Part shown: one piece after another, positions 44,901 through 52,759 of the stretch
How positions within the stretch are numbered: position 1 is the first letter of the stretch
Layout: the number at the start of each line of letters is the position of its first letter
Source of the DNA: an uncultured Ruminococcus sp.
Lineage (GTDB): Bacteria > Bacillota > Clostridia > Oscillospirales > Ruminococcaceae
Length of the DNA: 64,000 nucleotides
Direction: 5' to 3'
Assembly (NCBI GenBank): GCA_947624295.1
Contig: CANQJV010000002.1
Location: forward strand, 62,001-126,000
Made by a program: the position numbers and the translations under genes
Notes under the pieces: generated by a model
The model's input: only the letters and a program-made list of their open reading frames with translations
What the model was told of the DNA's origin: nothing
The model's database searches: none

Positions 44901-45069
44901 TACAGCTGCAATTATACAGTATATCGGCAATAAAGATACATACGGACTTACAGAGCAAGGCATTTTGAATGCTGATACAAACGCAGACGGACAAATTACA
45001 GGTGTTGATGCGTTCATAGTGCAGAGATTACTTGCACATGAAATAGACAAACTGCCTTATTTGGAATAA
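41956..45069 (+). CDS. Dockerin-bearing PL11 rhamnogalacturonan lyase
   Basis: Secreted pectin-degrading lyase (1037 residues). Domains in order: signal peptide (1-35), PL11 catalytic propeller (about 38-620; RGISAVNTRNGMLVSWRYLA, DIDGDGQYELFVKWDPSN, DFDLDGKAEMTCKTADG, HGDAMHLADLDP, DIFGDWREELIVR), ricin-B/CBM13-like module (about 635-775; KNSGLYLEVADSKAENGANV), a further beta domain often seen in pectinolytic proteins (about 790-925; VYVAIDTRVE), Thr-rich linker, and type I dockerin (about 970-1037; GDANEDGVINMAD and NADGQITGVDA). The many DxDxDG loops fit the calcium needs of PL11. It would cleave the rhamnogalacturonan I backbone while bound to a cohesin scaffold. Confidence 0.94.
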   Translation: MKLNLKRAVSAMSAMIIASTTVAVPKAVENFSANAASNVMLEYLNRGISAVNTRNGMLVSWRYLANDDDNAVYKLYRDGSLVYTSEAGQSTCYLDKEGSASSKYRVDTLSGGKVVGSEECKLISDNAYFDIPMTPPTSSDCSYSPNDMSVGDIDGDGQYELFVKWDPSNSKDNSQKGKTGNVFIDCVRLDGTRVWRIDLGKNIRAGAHYTQFYVADFDLDGKAEMTCKTADGTVDGTGKVIGDASKDYRNSSGYILSGPEYYTLFDGATGAALDTVDYVPQRGEVSKKTWGDDYGNRVDRFWGSVAYVDGVHPCVITGRGYYTRMSATCYGVENKKLVQKWAFDTGHNSSAAGYGDGNHNSMPADVDGDGKQEIVTGSSCIDDNGKILWNTDQGHGDAMHLADLDPTREGLELWICHEESKSGFGVSYIDAKTGEIIFHDNGSKDTGRCAADNIWTGNPGAEMWGNGNDVKNVKGELLSCRRPSINFFSYWDGDLERELLDGSTDSPATITKMKEDGTLTQLLSTDGYYTCNTTKGTPCLSADIFGDWREELIVRAADSKSVRVYCTPYDTDYRITTLMHDAQYRMQVSSQNTAYNQPPHPSFFLGTGYDLPARPTDTVNTNGVVATPSKQGAEVNTKYKYKIKNKNSGLYLEVADSKAENGANVQQGTTGAMNWTFVESETPGYYYIYSELGDGKTFLLDIDYGKTENGTNIGIYGNTDSDAQLFKLVDNGDGTYAICTKVTNDGSGIGVTSGSKENGANVIEWECNDSDDQKWILEISIDKLNGKLIKDLAVKDLDNYQNWKIDDSAETGDLVFGDRDVTYLSIPESLIGAEMIQTACDSKNSKEDLAEFTSDKDITVYVAIDTRVESSMGTVPEWLKDWTKTGEQATNSGDVTFDIYEKSYKAGEKVTLGANSTNYNVVNYTVFVKESKTEPVEATTVPTTAQPTVSTTTTTVTTTVTETPVKSNIGDANEDGVINMADTAAIIQYIGNKDTYGLTEQGILNADTNADGQITGVDAFIVQRLLAHEIDKLPYLE

Positions 45070-45100
45070 GTTATTTCTTTGAATTTATATAACCTCTCCC

Positions 45101-45134
45101 AAAAAAACTCTCCTGAATTGCAGGGGAGTTTTTT
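45101..45134 (+). terminator. Intrinsic terminator of the PL11 gene
   Basis: AACTCTCCTG (45106-45115), loop AATTG, CAGGGGAGTT (45121-45130) with one G-T pair, then TTTT. Confidence 0.88.
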
Positions 45135-45136
45135 AC

Positions 45137-45165
45137 TTGATTTCAGTGAAAAAATGTGATATAAT
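45137..45165 (+). promoter_or_regulatory. Promoter of the ABC-F gene
   Basis: TTGATT (45137-45142), 17-bp spacer, TATAAT (45160-45165), with TGTGA preceding the -10. It begins right after the PL11 terminator. Confidence 0.7.
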
Positions 45166-45194
45166 ATATAAACTGAAAGTGAAAGGAGAATTTT

Positions 45195-47111
45195 ATGCTT
45201 GTTAGTTTAAGTAATATAAATAAATTTTATAACGGAAATCAGATACTTAAAAATATTTCCCTTACGATTGATGAAAATGATAAAATAGGTCTTGTGGGGA
45301 ATAACGGTTGTGGGAAATCGACTTTGCTGAAAATATTGACAGGTAATATTGAGGCTGAAAATGGTAGTATTATTTCGCTTGCCTCTAAAACTACAATCGG
45401 CTATCTGGAACAAATGGGCGGACTTGATTCGGAGAATACTGTCATAGACGAAATGTGGAAAGTGTTTGAACCTGTACAGAAAGCAATTGACAGATTACGT
45501 GAAATAGAACTTGAAATAGAATCAGGGGATAATTCGTCGGCTGATGAGTATCAACAGTTATCATCGTGGATAGAGGCAAATGACGGCTATAATACGGACG
45601 TGAAAATACGTATGATACTTAACGGTATGGGATTTTCGGAGCAGGAACTCAACAGAACAGTTTCAGGATTCAGCGGAGGTGAAAAAACACGTCTTTGTAT
45701 AGCGAGATTACTTCTTGAGGAACCAAATCTCCTTATACTTGATGAGCCTACGAATCATCTTGATTTCAAAACAATAATGTGGCTGGAGGATTACCTTAAA
45801 AGTTACAGAGGAGCAGTTTTAATAGTAAGCCACGACAGGTATTTTCTTGATAAACTCTGCACGTCAATATGCGAGATAGAAAGGGGAGTGCTGAAACGTT
45901 ACAAGGGGAATTATTCAGCATTTGTCCGTCAGCGTGAAGAAAATGATACTCGTCAGGAAAGGGAATACGAACAGCAACAGAAACAAATTGCCAAAATGGA
46001 AGATTATGTTGCGAGGAATCTCGTCCGTGCCTCAACGACGAAAATGGCTCAGAGCAGGCGGAAACAGCTTGAAAAAATCGAACGCATAGAAAAGCCGTTC
46101 CACGACGAAAAACACGCTAAAATAAGTTTCACGTATGCGATTGAACCGCCGTTGGAAGTGCTTAAAGTAAAAAATATTGACATATCAGTCGGCGAAGGTG
46201 TTGGAAGAAAAACGCTTATTGATAATGTCAGTTTCGAAGTAAGGCGTGGCGAAAAAGTCGGGATTATAGGCGATAACGGTATAGGCAAATCAACATTGCT
46301 GAAAATAATTCAGGGGCTTTTGCCTCACGAGGGGAAAATTCACTGGAATACAAATGTAAAAATATCTTACTTTGAACAGGAAAGCACAAATCTTAACCGT
46401 GAACTCACTGTAATGGAGGAATTGCATAGCCGTTATCCGCTTCTGTCTGATTTGGAAGTGCGGAATCTGCTTGCACAAGTGCGGTTTGTAGGCGAAAACG
46501 TGTTCAAAGAAACAGGCGTTATAAGCGGTGGAGAACGTGCGAAATTATGTTTTGCGATAATGATGCAGGAACACGGTAACGTGCTGATACTCGACGAACC
46601 TACGAATCATCTTGATTTGAGTTCAAAAGAGGCGATAGAAACAGCGTTACAGGAGTACACGGGAACAGTGATTTTTGTATCACACGACAGGTATTTGTTA
46701 AGCAAAATAGCGGACAGGTTAATTGAATTAACAGACGGCGGATACAGGGAACATAACTACGGTTTTGAAAAATATCTTGACGTACTGCGTTCTGAACAGG
46801 CTGAAGAAAAACGTATTGCTGAACTCGAAAAGACTGCGAAAGCTGTTGAAAATGCAAAGGAAAAACAGGCGAAAACTTACAGGAGCAAACAACAGCGGAG
46901 TGCTGATACAGCACGCAAAAATGAAATGAAACGCCTTGAAAAAGAAATAGATGATTTTCAGATGCGGATTGATTCGCTCACGGAGGAAATCGCAAAAGAA
47001 GAAGTGTATACAAATTACGAACTTATGAACGCAAAATGTGCTGAAATTGATGAACTTAAACGCAAAATAGATGACAATTTTGACAAACTCATTGAACTTG
47101 ATTCGGAATGA
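45195..47111 (+). CDS. ABC-F family ATPase (translation factor type)
   Basis: A 638-residue protein with two ABC cassettes and no membrane span, as in ABC-F factors that act on the ribosome E site. Cassette 1: Walker A GNNGCGKST, signature FSGGEKTR, LLILDEPTNHLDF. Cassette 2: GDNGIGKST, SGGERAK, VLILDEPTNHLDL. The interdomain arm (about 240-310) is charged and helical. A C-terminal coiled coil (about 545-635, KRLEKEIDDFQMRIDSLTEE) matches Uup/YdiF-type members. AAGGAG precedes ATG 45195. The subgroup, and whether it confers antibiotic protection, cannot be decided from sequence. Confidence 0.92.
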   Translation: MLVSLSNINKFYNGNQILKNISLTIDENDKIGLVGNNGCGKSTLLKILTGNIEAENGSIISLASKTTIGYLEQMGGLDSENTVIDEMWKVFEPVQKAIDRLREIELEIESGDNSSADEYQQLSSWIEANDGYNTDVKIRMILNGMGFSEQELNRTVSGFSGGEKTRLCIARLLLEEPNLLILDEPTNHLDFKTIMWLEDYLKSYRGAVLIVSHDRYFLDKLCTSICEIERGVLKRYKGNYSAFVRQREENDTRQEREYEQQQKQIAKMEDYVARNLVRASTTKMAQSRRKQLEKIERIEKPFHDEKHAKISFTYAIEPPLEVLKVKNIDISVGEGVGRKTLIDNVSFEVRRGEKVGIIGDNGIGKSTLLKIIQGLLPHEGKIHWNTNVKISYFEQESTNLNRELTVMEELHSRYPLLSDLEVRNLLAQVRFVGENVFKETGVISGGERAKLCFAIMMQEHGNVLILDEPTNHLDLSSKEAIETALQEYTGTVIFVSHDRYLLSKIADRLIELTDGGYREHNYGFEKYLDVLRSEQAEEKRIAELEKTAKAVENAKEKQAKTYRSKQQRSADTARKNEMKRLEKEIDDFQMRIDSLTEEIAKEEVYTNYELMNAKCAEIDELKRKIDDNFDKLIELDSE

Positions 47112-47175
47112 TTGTCATAATATACATTTATAAACGATAAATATTATCTAAAACGCCTAAAATTCAAAAAAACAC

Positions 47176-47204
47176 TTGAAAAATTTGCAGAAATGTGTTA
47201 TAAT
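47176..47204 (+). promoter_or_regulatory. Promoter of the SCIFF gene
   Basis: TTGAAA (47176-47181), 17-bp spacer, TATAAT (47199-47204), preceded by TGTGT (extended -10). Confidence 0.75.
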
Positions 47205-47237
47205 AAAGTCCAACATATTTTTAAGGAGGAATTGAAA

Positions 47238-47375
47238 ATGAAACATATCAGAACTATCAACAAAGCTAATCTCAAGGAGTCAGCTCAAAAGGGCGGTTGT
47301 GGTAAGTGTCAGGCTTCATGTCAGTCTGCTTGCAAGACTTCGTGTACAGTTGCTAACCAGAAGTGCGAGAGATAA
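47238..47375 (+). CDS. scfA: SCIFF ranthipeptide precursor (six cysteines in forty-five residues)
   Basis: The product is exactly 45 residues and has six Cys at positions 21, 24, 28, 32, 36 and 43, with the conserved leader MKHIRTINKANLKE. This is the signature of SCIFF, a near-universal clostridial ribosomal peptide in which Cys thiols are linked to non-alpha carbons of partner residues (often Thr). AAGGAGG precedes ATG 47238; in-frame extension to 47193 lacks a ribosome site. The maturase follows 64 bp later beyond a terminator hairpin. The biological role of SCIFF is still unclear; signalling has been suggested. Confidence 0.96.
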   Translation: MKHIRTINKANLKESAQKGGCGKCQASCQSACKTSCTVANQKCER

Positions 47376-47391
47376 GGCGATTCAGTCTGTC

Positions 47392-47420
47392 AGGGCAGTC
47401 TTGAACTGCCCTCTATTTTT
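47392..47420 (+). terminator. Attenuator-like terminator between scfA and scfB
   Basis: AGGGCAGT (47392-47399), loop CTTGA, ACTGCCCT (47405-47412), then CTATTTTTTA. Partial read-through would make more peptide than maturase transcript. Confidence 0.85.
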
Positions 47421-47439
47421 TACAGTGAGGATGTTGAGT

Positions 47440-48810
47440 ATGATACATAAATATAAACTTAATGGGTTCAATATCGTTCTTGATGTCAACAGCGGAGGAG
47501 TGCATATTGTTGATGAACTCACATATGACCTGCTTGATAATGTTGAACCGCCTTTTGATGAAAAATGTCCGGAAGATGTTGTCGAAAAGCTGTCAAAAGT
47601 CTATACTCCTGAAGATATTGAGTCTTGCTATCAGGAAATTGTTGAACTTTATAATGACAAGATACTTTTTGCAGAAGATGATTACGAGAAATACGCTGAA
47701 TATTCAGTCGCATCACCTGTTAAAGCTATGTGCCTGAATATAGCCCACGATTGTCAGCTGAGATGTAAGTACTGCTTTGCATCTATGGGCGATTTCGGGA
47801 AAGGACGTAAACTTATGTCGTTCGAAACGGGAAAGCACGCTATTGATTTTCTGCTTGAAAATTCAGGCGACAGACCTAATCTTGAAGTTGACTTTTTCGG
47901 CGGTGAACCGCTTATGAATTTCAACACGGTGAAGCAAATCGTTGAATATGCACGTTCCCGTGAAAATGAATACGGCAAAAAATTCAGGTTTACGATAACA
48001 ACAAACGGGCTTCTTCTTGACGACGATAAAATTGAATTTATTAACAAAGAAATGTCAAACGTTGTGCTGTCAATCGACGGCAGAAAGGAAGTAAATGACT
48101 ATTTCCGTGTATTGCCGAACGGTCAGGGTTGTTATGATATGATTTTGCCGAAATATAAGAAACTTGTCGAGGGCAGAGGTGATAAGGAGTACTATGTCAG
48201 GGGAACTTTCACGAATAAGAACCTTGATTTTTCGAACGACGTTTTCGCCCTGTATGAGGCAGGTTTTGACCAGATTTCAATTGAACCTGTTGTGGGTAAC
48301 GATGACGAGTATGCGCTTACTGAAAAAGAATTGCCTGCTGTATTCAAAGAATATGAGGTGCTTGCGAAAAAAATTATTGACAACGAGAAAAAAGGTAATA
48401 AATTCAACTTTTTCCACTTTATGATTGATTTAGACCAAGGTCCGTGCGCTATAAAAAGATTACGTGGATGTGGATGTGGTAACGATTACGTAGCAATTAC
48501 ACCGGACGGAGATATTTTCCCGTGTCATCAGTTTGTCGGAGTTGACGAGTATAAAATGGGCAATATAGACGAAGGTACGTTCAATCAGGAGATGAAAGCT
48601 GATTTTTCGAAATGCCATATATATTCGAAACCCGATTGCCGCAGATGCTGGGCGAAATTCTATTGCAGCGGCGGCTGTAATGCGAATAACTACAAATATA
48701 TGGGCGATGTGCGTTCAGCGCATAAGATTTCGTGTGAACTCGAAAAAAAGCGTCTTGAATGTGCCATAATGATAAAAGCAGTCCGTACATTTGGCGAACA
48801 GGAAGAATAA
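47440..48810 (+). CDS. scfB: SCIFF maturase, radical SAM/SPASM thioether synthase
   Basis: A 456-residue enzyme that forms thioether bonds in SCIFF. I choose ATG 47440 (MIHKYKLNGFNIVLDVNSGG) because GTGAGG lies nine bases upstream and ATG 47431 directly abuts it. An N-terminal RRE-like part (residues 1-85) precedes the radical SAM core with CQLRCKYC and the FFGGEP motif. The C-terminal SPASM region carries Cys-rich auxiliary cluster sites (CGCGNDYVAITPDGDIFPC, CRRCWAKFYCSGGC). Length and motifs match the family found beside SCIFF. Transcription comes through the attenuator from the scfA promoter. Confidence 0.95.
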   Translation: MIHKYKLNGFNIVLDVNSGGVHIVDELTYDLLDNVEPPFDEKCPEDVVEKLSKVYTPEDIESCYQEIVELYNDKILFAEDDYEKYAEYSVASPVKAMCLNIAHDCQLRCKYCFASMGDFGKGRKLMSFETGKHAIDFLLENSGDRPNLEVDFFGGEPLMNFNTVKQIVEYARSRENEYGKKFRFTITTNGLLLDDDKIEFINKEMSNVVLSIDGRKEVNDYFRVLPNGQGCYDMILPKYKKLVEGRGDKEYYVRGTFTNKNLDFSNDVFALYEAGFDQISIEPVVGNDDEYALTEKELPAVFKEYEVLAKKIIDNEKKGNKFNFFHFMIDLDQGPCAIKRLRGCGCGNDYVAITPDGDIFPCHQFVGVDEYKMGNIDEGTFNQEMKADFSKCHIYSKPDCRRCWAKFYCSGGCNANNYKYMGDVRSAHKISCELEKKRLECAIMIKAVRTFGEQEE

Positions 48811-48874
48811 TTCAACAAAAAATCCGCTGCATTTCAGGGAATTTATGCGCAGTTTACCGAAAATATGCAGACAA

Positions 48875-48914
48875 AAAAGCTGTTGTACTTTACTATAGAA
48901 GTATAACAGCTTTT
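48875..48914. terminator. Bidirectional terminator between scfB and rodA
   Basis: AAAAGCTGTTGTACTT pairs with AAGTATAACAGCTTTT (mostly perfect 16-bp arms) around TACTATAG. Both flanks provide T runs on the respective strands. It serves the convergent scfB and rodA genes. Confidence 0.88.
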
Positions 48915-48925
48915 GTTTATAAAAT

Positions 48926-50080
48926 CTAATCTTCATCGTAAAACATATTGTAGTTCATAGCACGGTGACTGTAAGTGCTGAGGACAAGCCCTATAATAGT
49001 GTACATACTCACCATAGCAGTACCTCCTCCGCTTATGAACGGCAACGGAACGCCAATAACAGGCGCAACTTTAAGAACCATTCCTATGTTCATAAGACAG
49101 TGAGTGAAAAATAATCCGAAAGCACCCATACAGATGAACCGCCCAAGACGGTCACGGGCAACACGGCTGTCCGCAAATACTTTGAGGCAAATATAAGCAA
49201 GTACAATCAGTATGCCTATTGAGCCGACAAAACCGAAAACTTGTCCCGCATGAGCGAAAATGAAGTCGTTATGAAGTTCAGGGACGTATATATACTCATT
49301 TTGTCCTGCGAAAATCCCTTTACCGAAAATACCTCCCGACTGTATTGCTGTAAGCCCTAAATCCTGCTGATATTCGATATTTTCGGGGTCTGTACCGGGC
49401 TTGAAAAGAATCAGTATTCGTTCTTTGTGGAAATTGTCAAGGAAATTGAACCACATAAATGCCACGCCTCCTGCAATTATAAACGGAGCTGCAAGCAGAT
49501 ATTTCCACGATATATGGGCGGATATAATCATAAATCCAAGCATAGCGGCGAATACGATAGCTGTACCGTAGTCGCCCTGAATCGCAACAATTCCGATAGG
49601 AACGGCACCATGCAGGAGTAATAGCAACATATTCAGAGGTTTGTTCATTTTCTCCTCGACTTTTGAAAGATGATAGCTGAAAGTAAGAATAAAGGCGATT
49701 TTCATAATTTCAGATGGCTGCATACTTATCCCGAAAACGCTTATCCATGCACGGTCGTCAGCACCGTCCCTTGTGATACCGAGTGAAGTGAAAGTGAGTC
49801 CGACAACAGCAAGTGAAAGCGGAGCGAAAATCCACCATAATTTTACAAGTTTCCTGTAATCGATTTTTGAGAATATCAGTGAAGAAATAAATCCCAGACA
49901 CATTGAAACAAATTGCGTATGCCAATATTTTTCGCCTATATTTTCGCTTTCGCTTATACCGCTTGCTGTAATTGAATATATGAGCATTGTGCCGATAACG
50001 GCGCATACAGTGACGGCAAAAAGCAGACCTGCATCAATAGGGTGTTTATTTGCAGGCAAATTTTTGAATGCAGATTTCAT
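48926..50080 (-). CDS. rodA: SEDS peptidoglycan polymerase, RodA-type
   Basis: A 384-residue membrane protein with about ten transmembrane spans. RodA/FtsW landmarks are visible: GADDRAWISVFGISMQPSEI, the polymerase loop region EYQQDLGLTAIQSGGIFGKG, and the C-terminal PLPFISGGGTAMVS. It builds glycan strands with a class B PBP encoded elsewhere. AGAGGAG lies six bases before ATG 50080. It is the last gene of a minus-strand operon behind comM (12 bp gap). RodA rather than FtsW is inferred from the short tail and context. Confidence 0.9.
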   Translation of the reverse strand: MKSAFKNLPANKHPIDAGLLFAVTVCAVIGTMLIYSITASGISESENIGEKYWHTQFVSMCLGFISSLIFSKIDYRKLVKLWWIFAPLSLAVVGLTFTSLGITRDGADDRAWISVFGISMQPSEIMKIAFILTFSYHLSKVEEKMNKPLNMLLLLLHGAVPIGIVAIQGDYGTAIVFAAMLGFMIISAHISWKYLLAAPFIIAGGVAFMWFNFLDNFHKERILILFKPGTDPENIEYQQDLGLTAIQSGGIFGKGIFAGQNEYIYVPELHNDFIFAHAGQVFGFVGSIGILIVLAYICLKVFADSRVARDRLGRFICMGAFGLFFTHCLMNIGMVLKVAPVIGVPLPFISGGGTAMVSMYTIIGLVLSTYSHRAMNYNMFYDED

Positions 50081-50092
50081 TGTACTCCTCTT

Positions 50093-51622
50093 TCATTTTT
50101 CATTCCAGTATTTTCTGTCAAGACTTCTGTACTGAACAGCTGCCGCAACGTGTTGACGGTGTATTATTTCGCTTTTATCGAGGTCAGCAATAGTACGTGC
50201 TACTTTCAGTATTCTGTTGTAAGCTCGTCCGCTTAAGCCCATATTATCGATGACGTTTTGCAATATACGTTCACCGCCGACATCAATCTGACAAAATTCA
50301 TTTATTTTATCATCAGTTATGAACGCATTACAGGTGATAGAAGTACCCCTGAAACGTTCAGTCTGTATTTTTCTTGCGGAAATTACTCTCCTGCGGATTT
50401 CAGCTGAAGTTTCTTCTTTGCCTTTTGACGAAAGGTCCTTAAATTCCACGGGAGCGGCTTCAATATGCAAATCTATTCTGTCAAGCAAAGGTCCTGATAT
50501 TTTCGAGAGATAATGTGATACTTGTTTTTGTGAACAGGTGCATTTTATTTTAGGGTGTCCGAAATAACCGCACGGACAAGGGTTCATAGCGGCGATAAGC
50601 ATAAGACGGCACGGGTAAGTTGCTGTACCTGCTGCCCTTGAAATAGTCACTTTGCCGTCCTCTATAGGCTGGCGGAGCATTTCGAGGGTATGGCGGTCAA
50701 ATTCAGCGAGTTCGTCAAGGAAAAGAAGACCGTTATGAGCAAGTGAAACTTCGCCGGGTTGTGGGATTGTACCGCCTCCCGTAAGTCCTGCCGATGAAAT
50801 TGTATGGTGAGGCGCACGGAAAGGGCGAGTTGTGAGAATAGGGTTTTCGGGAGTAAGCAGACCTGATATTGAATGAATTTTAGTAGTTTCAAGAGCCTCC
50901 TCGAAAGTCAGCGGAGGTAAAATAGAGGGCATTCTTTTTGCAAGCATACTTTTACCACTACCGGGAGGACCTATCAGAATTGCATTATGACCGCCTGCTG
51001 CTGCAATTTCGAGAGCTTTTTTAGCTGACTGCTGACCTTTTACGTCGCAGAAATCAAGCACATCATTATAAGCAGCCTCAGGCGGTATGTAGTGTTCGCA
51101 CGGAGTAAGCGGTTTTTCGTTGCGGAAATGCCTGATAAGTTCCAGTGCATTTTTTACGGCGTAAATGTCAACTCCCTGTATTACCGACGCTTCATAAGCG
51201 TTTGCGGAGGGTACAAAGACTGATTTTATACCTTTTTCCCTTGCAAGCATAACCATAGGGAGAACACCGTTGATATATCTGCAATCGCCATTGAGGGAGA
51301 GTTCGCCTATAAAAGCGCAGTTATCTGTCGGAATATCAATCATTTTCATAGCGGAAAGTATCGCCATAAATATCGCCATATCGTGTACAGAACCGCTTTT
51401 TTTCGTATTTGCGGGCGCAAGATTGACCATTACAGAGGCAATAGGGAATTTTATATCGCACGCACGCAAAGATGCACGTATTCTGTCACGGCTTTCTTTT
51501 ACGACGGTATCAGGCAGTCCGACAATATCAAATTGCGGTTGACCTCTGCTTATATCTATTTCCACATCAACGGGGAAAGCATTCAGACCAAAAAGTCCAA
51601 GACTTGAAATTTTCGAGAACAA
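50093..51622 (-). CDS. comM: YifB/ComM family Mg chelatase-like AAA ATPase
   Basis: A 509-residue protein with N-terminal lon-protease-like fold (FPVDVEIDISRGQPQFDIVG), central Mg-chelatase AAA domain with Walker A GPPGSGKSMLAKRMPSIL, Walker B LLFLDELAEF, a CPCGYFGHPKIKCTC zinc-like cluster and a C-terminal helical domain. ComM homologues are helicases that promote branch migration in natural transformation. I place the start at TTG 51622 (FSKISSLGLFGLNAF) because AAAGGAGG precedes it; the in-frame ATG at 51649 lies upstream of that site. Organised as hyp-comM-rodA. Confidence 0.92.
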   Translation of the reverse strand: MFSKISSLGLFGLNAFPVDVEIDISRGQPQFDIVGLPDTVVKESRDRIRASLRACDIKFPIASVMVNLAPANTKKSGSVHDMAIFMAILSAMKMIDIPTDNCAFIGELSLNGDCRYINGVLPMVMLAREKGIKSVFVPSANAYEASVIQGVDIYAVKNALELIRHFRNEKPLTPCEHYIPPEAAYNDVLDFCDVKGQQSAKKALEIAAAGGHNAILIGPPGSGKSMLAKRMPSILPPLTFEEALETTKIHSISGLLTPENPILTTRPFRAPHHTISSAGLTGGGTIPQPGEVSLAHNGLLFLDELAEFDRHTLEMLRQPIEDGKVTISRAAGTATYPCRLMLIAAMNPCPCGYFGHPKIKCTCSQKQVSHYLSKISGPLLDRIDLHIEAAPVEFKDLSSKGKEETSAEIRRRVISARKIQTERFRGTSITCNAFITDDKINEFCQIDVGGERILQNVIDNMGLSGRAYNRILKVARTIADLDKSEIIHRQHVAAAVQYRSLDRKYWNEK

Positions 51623-51645
51623 ATTAAAACCTCCTTTATAAATCA

Positions 51646-52281
51646 TCATAAATCATCCATATATATTTTTTCAGACGTTGAAACAGGCTGTATATTGGGA
51701 TTTGTTTTTTCGGGTACGGGGATAAAATCCTTGTTTTCGTTACTGTAATATTGTTTGCTGTAATCTGAAACAAATTCAGGGTTATCATCTGTATCAGCAA
51801 GTAAATTATTGAATTGCGGAAAGCCTTCAGTGTGCATAAGCTGTCTGTAATCAAGATACGCACTTATTGAGGGGGAAGCCGTAACAGAGCCGATTATTCC
51901 TATGAGAAATGGGAAAGTGTTTACAGTCCTGAATCCGCCTAAAAAACAACCAATTACAATAATGCATTGTATTGCAAAGAAAATAACAGTGCAGATTTTA
52001 TATTTCCCGCAGCCTGCAAACGCAATAACAGGCAACAGGATTATTTCAACAGCATAGGCGAAAATATTCGGGATTGTGAAAGGTTCACCGCAAAGTGACG
52101 GAATCCACGACAATGCGCTCAGCCATAGACCGAACATTATCATTACAGCAAATACTGCTGATTCAGCTATTGAAAAGAAAAAAATTTTACGGCAGAATTT
52201 TTCTATATCCTTTTTTCTTTGCAGGCAGGCAAGATAATGTGCGTGATTAGGCTGTTCTATGAGTTTTTCGTTTATTTTCAT
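51646..52281 (-). CDS. Hypothetical membrane protein with four transmembrane spans
   Basis: A 211-residue protein, not recognised. It begins with a charged cytoplasmic segment (MKINEKLIEQPNHAHYLACL), then four hydrophobic spans between about residues 33 and 140 (for example NIFAYAVEIILLPVIAFAG and ICTVIFFAIQCIIVIGCFLG), then a polar C-terminal tail of about 70 residues with Asn/Asp/Pro. GGGAGG precedes the ATG. It is the first gene of the minus-strand operon with comM and rodA. Function unknown. Confidence 0.75.
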   Translation of the reverse strand: MKINEKLIEQPNHAHYLACLQRKKDIEKFCRKIFFFSIAESAVFAVMIMFGLWLSALSWIPSLCGEPFTIPNIFAYAVEIILLPVIAFAGCGKYKICTVIFFAIQCIIVIGCFLGGFRTVNTFPFLIGIIGSVTASPSISAYLDYRQLMHTEGFPQFNNLLADTDDNPEFVSDYSKQYYSNENKDFIPVPEKTNPNIQPVSTSEKIYMDDL

Positions 52282-52326
52282 GAAATTCCTCCCTGCAATC
52301 TGATATAGTAAGTTTATTATAATTAT

Positions 52327-52355
52327 AGTATACCACTTTTCTGTAAAAATGTAAA
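52327..52355 (-). promoter_or_regulatory. Promoter of the hyp-comM-rodA operon
   Basis: On the minus strand TTTACA (52355-52350), 17-bp spacer and TATACT (52332-52327) with a TGG extended -10. Confidence 0.65.
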
Positions 52356-52475
52356 TATAAACGGATAATTTTTACTGAATATTTTTGTGGGAAACTATAA
52401 TTGTATAAAAATAACAAAAAACCGGATATTTATATGTAAAAATCCGGCGTATTTACTGAAAATGCAAAAAACATC

Positions 52476-52504
52476 TTGACAAATTTGGAATAATATGATA
52501 AAAT
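52476..52504 (+). promoter_or_regulatory. Promoter of rpoB
   Basis: TTGACA (52476-52481), 17-bp spacer, TAAAAT (52499-52504). A hairpin CCGGAT/ATCCGG lies just upstream (52422-52447). Transcription from here gives a leader of roughly 250 nt before the rpoB start. Confidence 0.65.
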
Positions 52505-52619
52505 AATATAGTATATCGATAGAAAAATACTGCTTTTTCTTTGCAAGATATTATATCACATATTCAGCATATTGTCAATAGTTTTTGCAGAATTTTTTTA
52601 TCACCAATACAAAAATTAT

Positions 52620-52681
52620 CGGACTTCCACGGAAAACAGTGCAATAAACAGCAAAAATCCATTATTTTCCGGAGAAGTCCG
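52620..52681 (+). promoter_or_regulatory. rpoB leader hairpin A (repeated before rpoC)
   Basis: Outer stem CGGACTTC (52620-52627) / GAAGTCCG (52674-52681), a CA/GA internal loop, inner stem CGGAAAA (52630-52636) / TTTTCCG (52665-52671), and a 28-nt apical loop beginning CAGTGC. The same architecture and the sequence TTCCACGGAAAAC occur at 56713-56761. Confidence 0.75.
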
Positions 52682-52694
52682 TCAGCAATTGCAA

Positions 52695-52727
52695 TATATC
52701 TGCTGTTTATTTTTAACAACAGATATA
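52695..52727 (+). promoter_or_regulatory. rpoB leader hairpin B
   Basis: TATATCTG (52695-52702) / CAGATATA (52720-52727), one C-A mismatch, then TGTT/AACA. It sits between hairpin A and the ribosome site AAGGAGG at 52745. Confidence 0.65.
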
Positions 52728-52759
52728 AAGTCCAAAATAAATATAAGGAGGTTTCGCCT

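Noticed and set aside
45195-47111. Antibiotic-resistance ABC-F protein
   Set aside because: The long C-terminal coiled coil and housekeeping context fit Uup/YdiF-type factors better; nothing specific to resistance subgroups was recognised.
52541-52759. N-terminal 73-residue extension of RpoB from an upstream in-frame ATG
   Set aside because: The extension covers the AT-rich leader with hairpins, and AAGGAGG sits properly before ATG 52760, which matches the family start.
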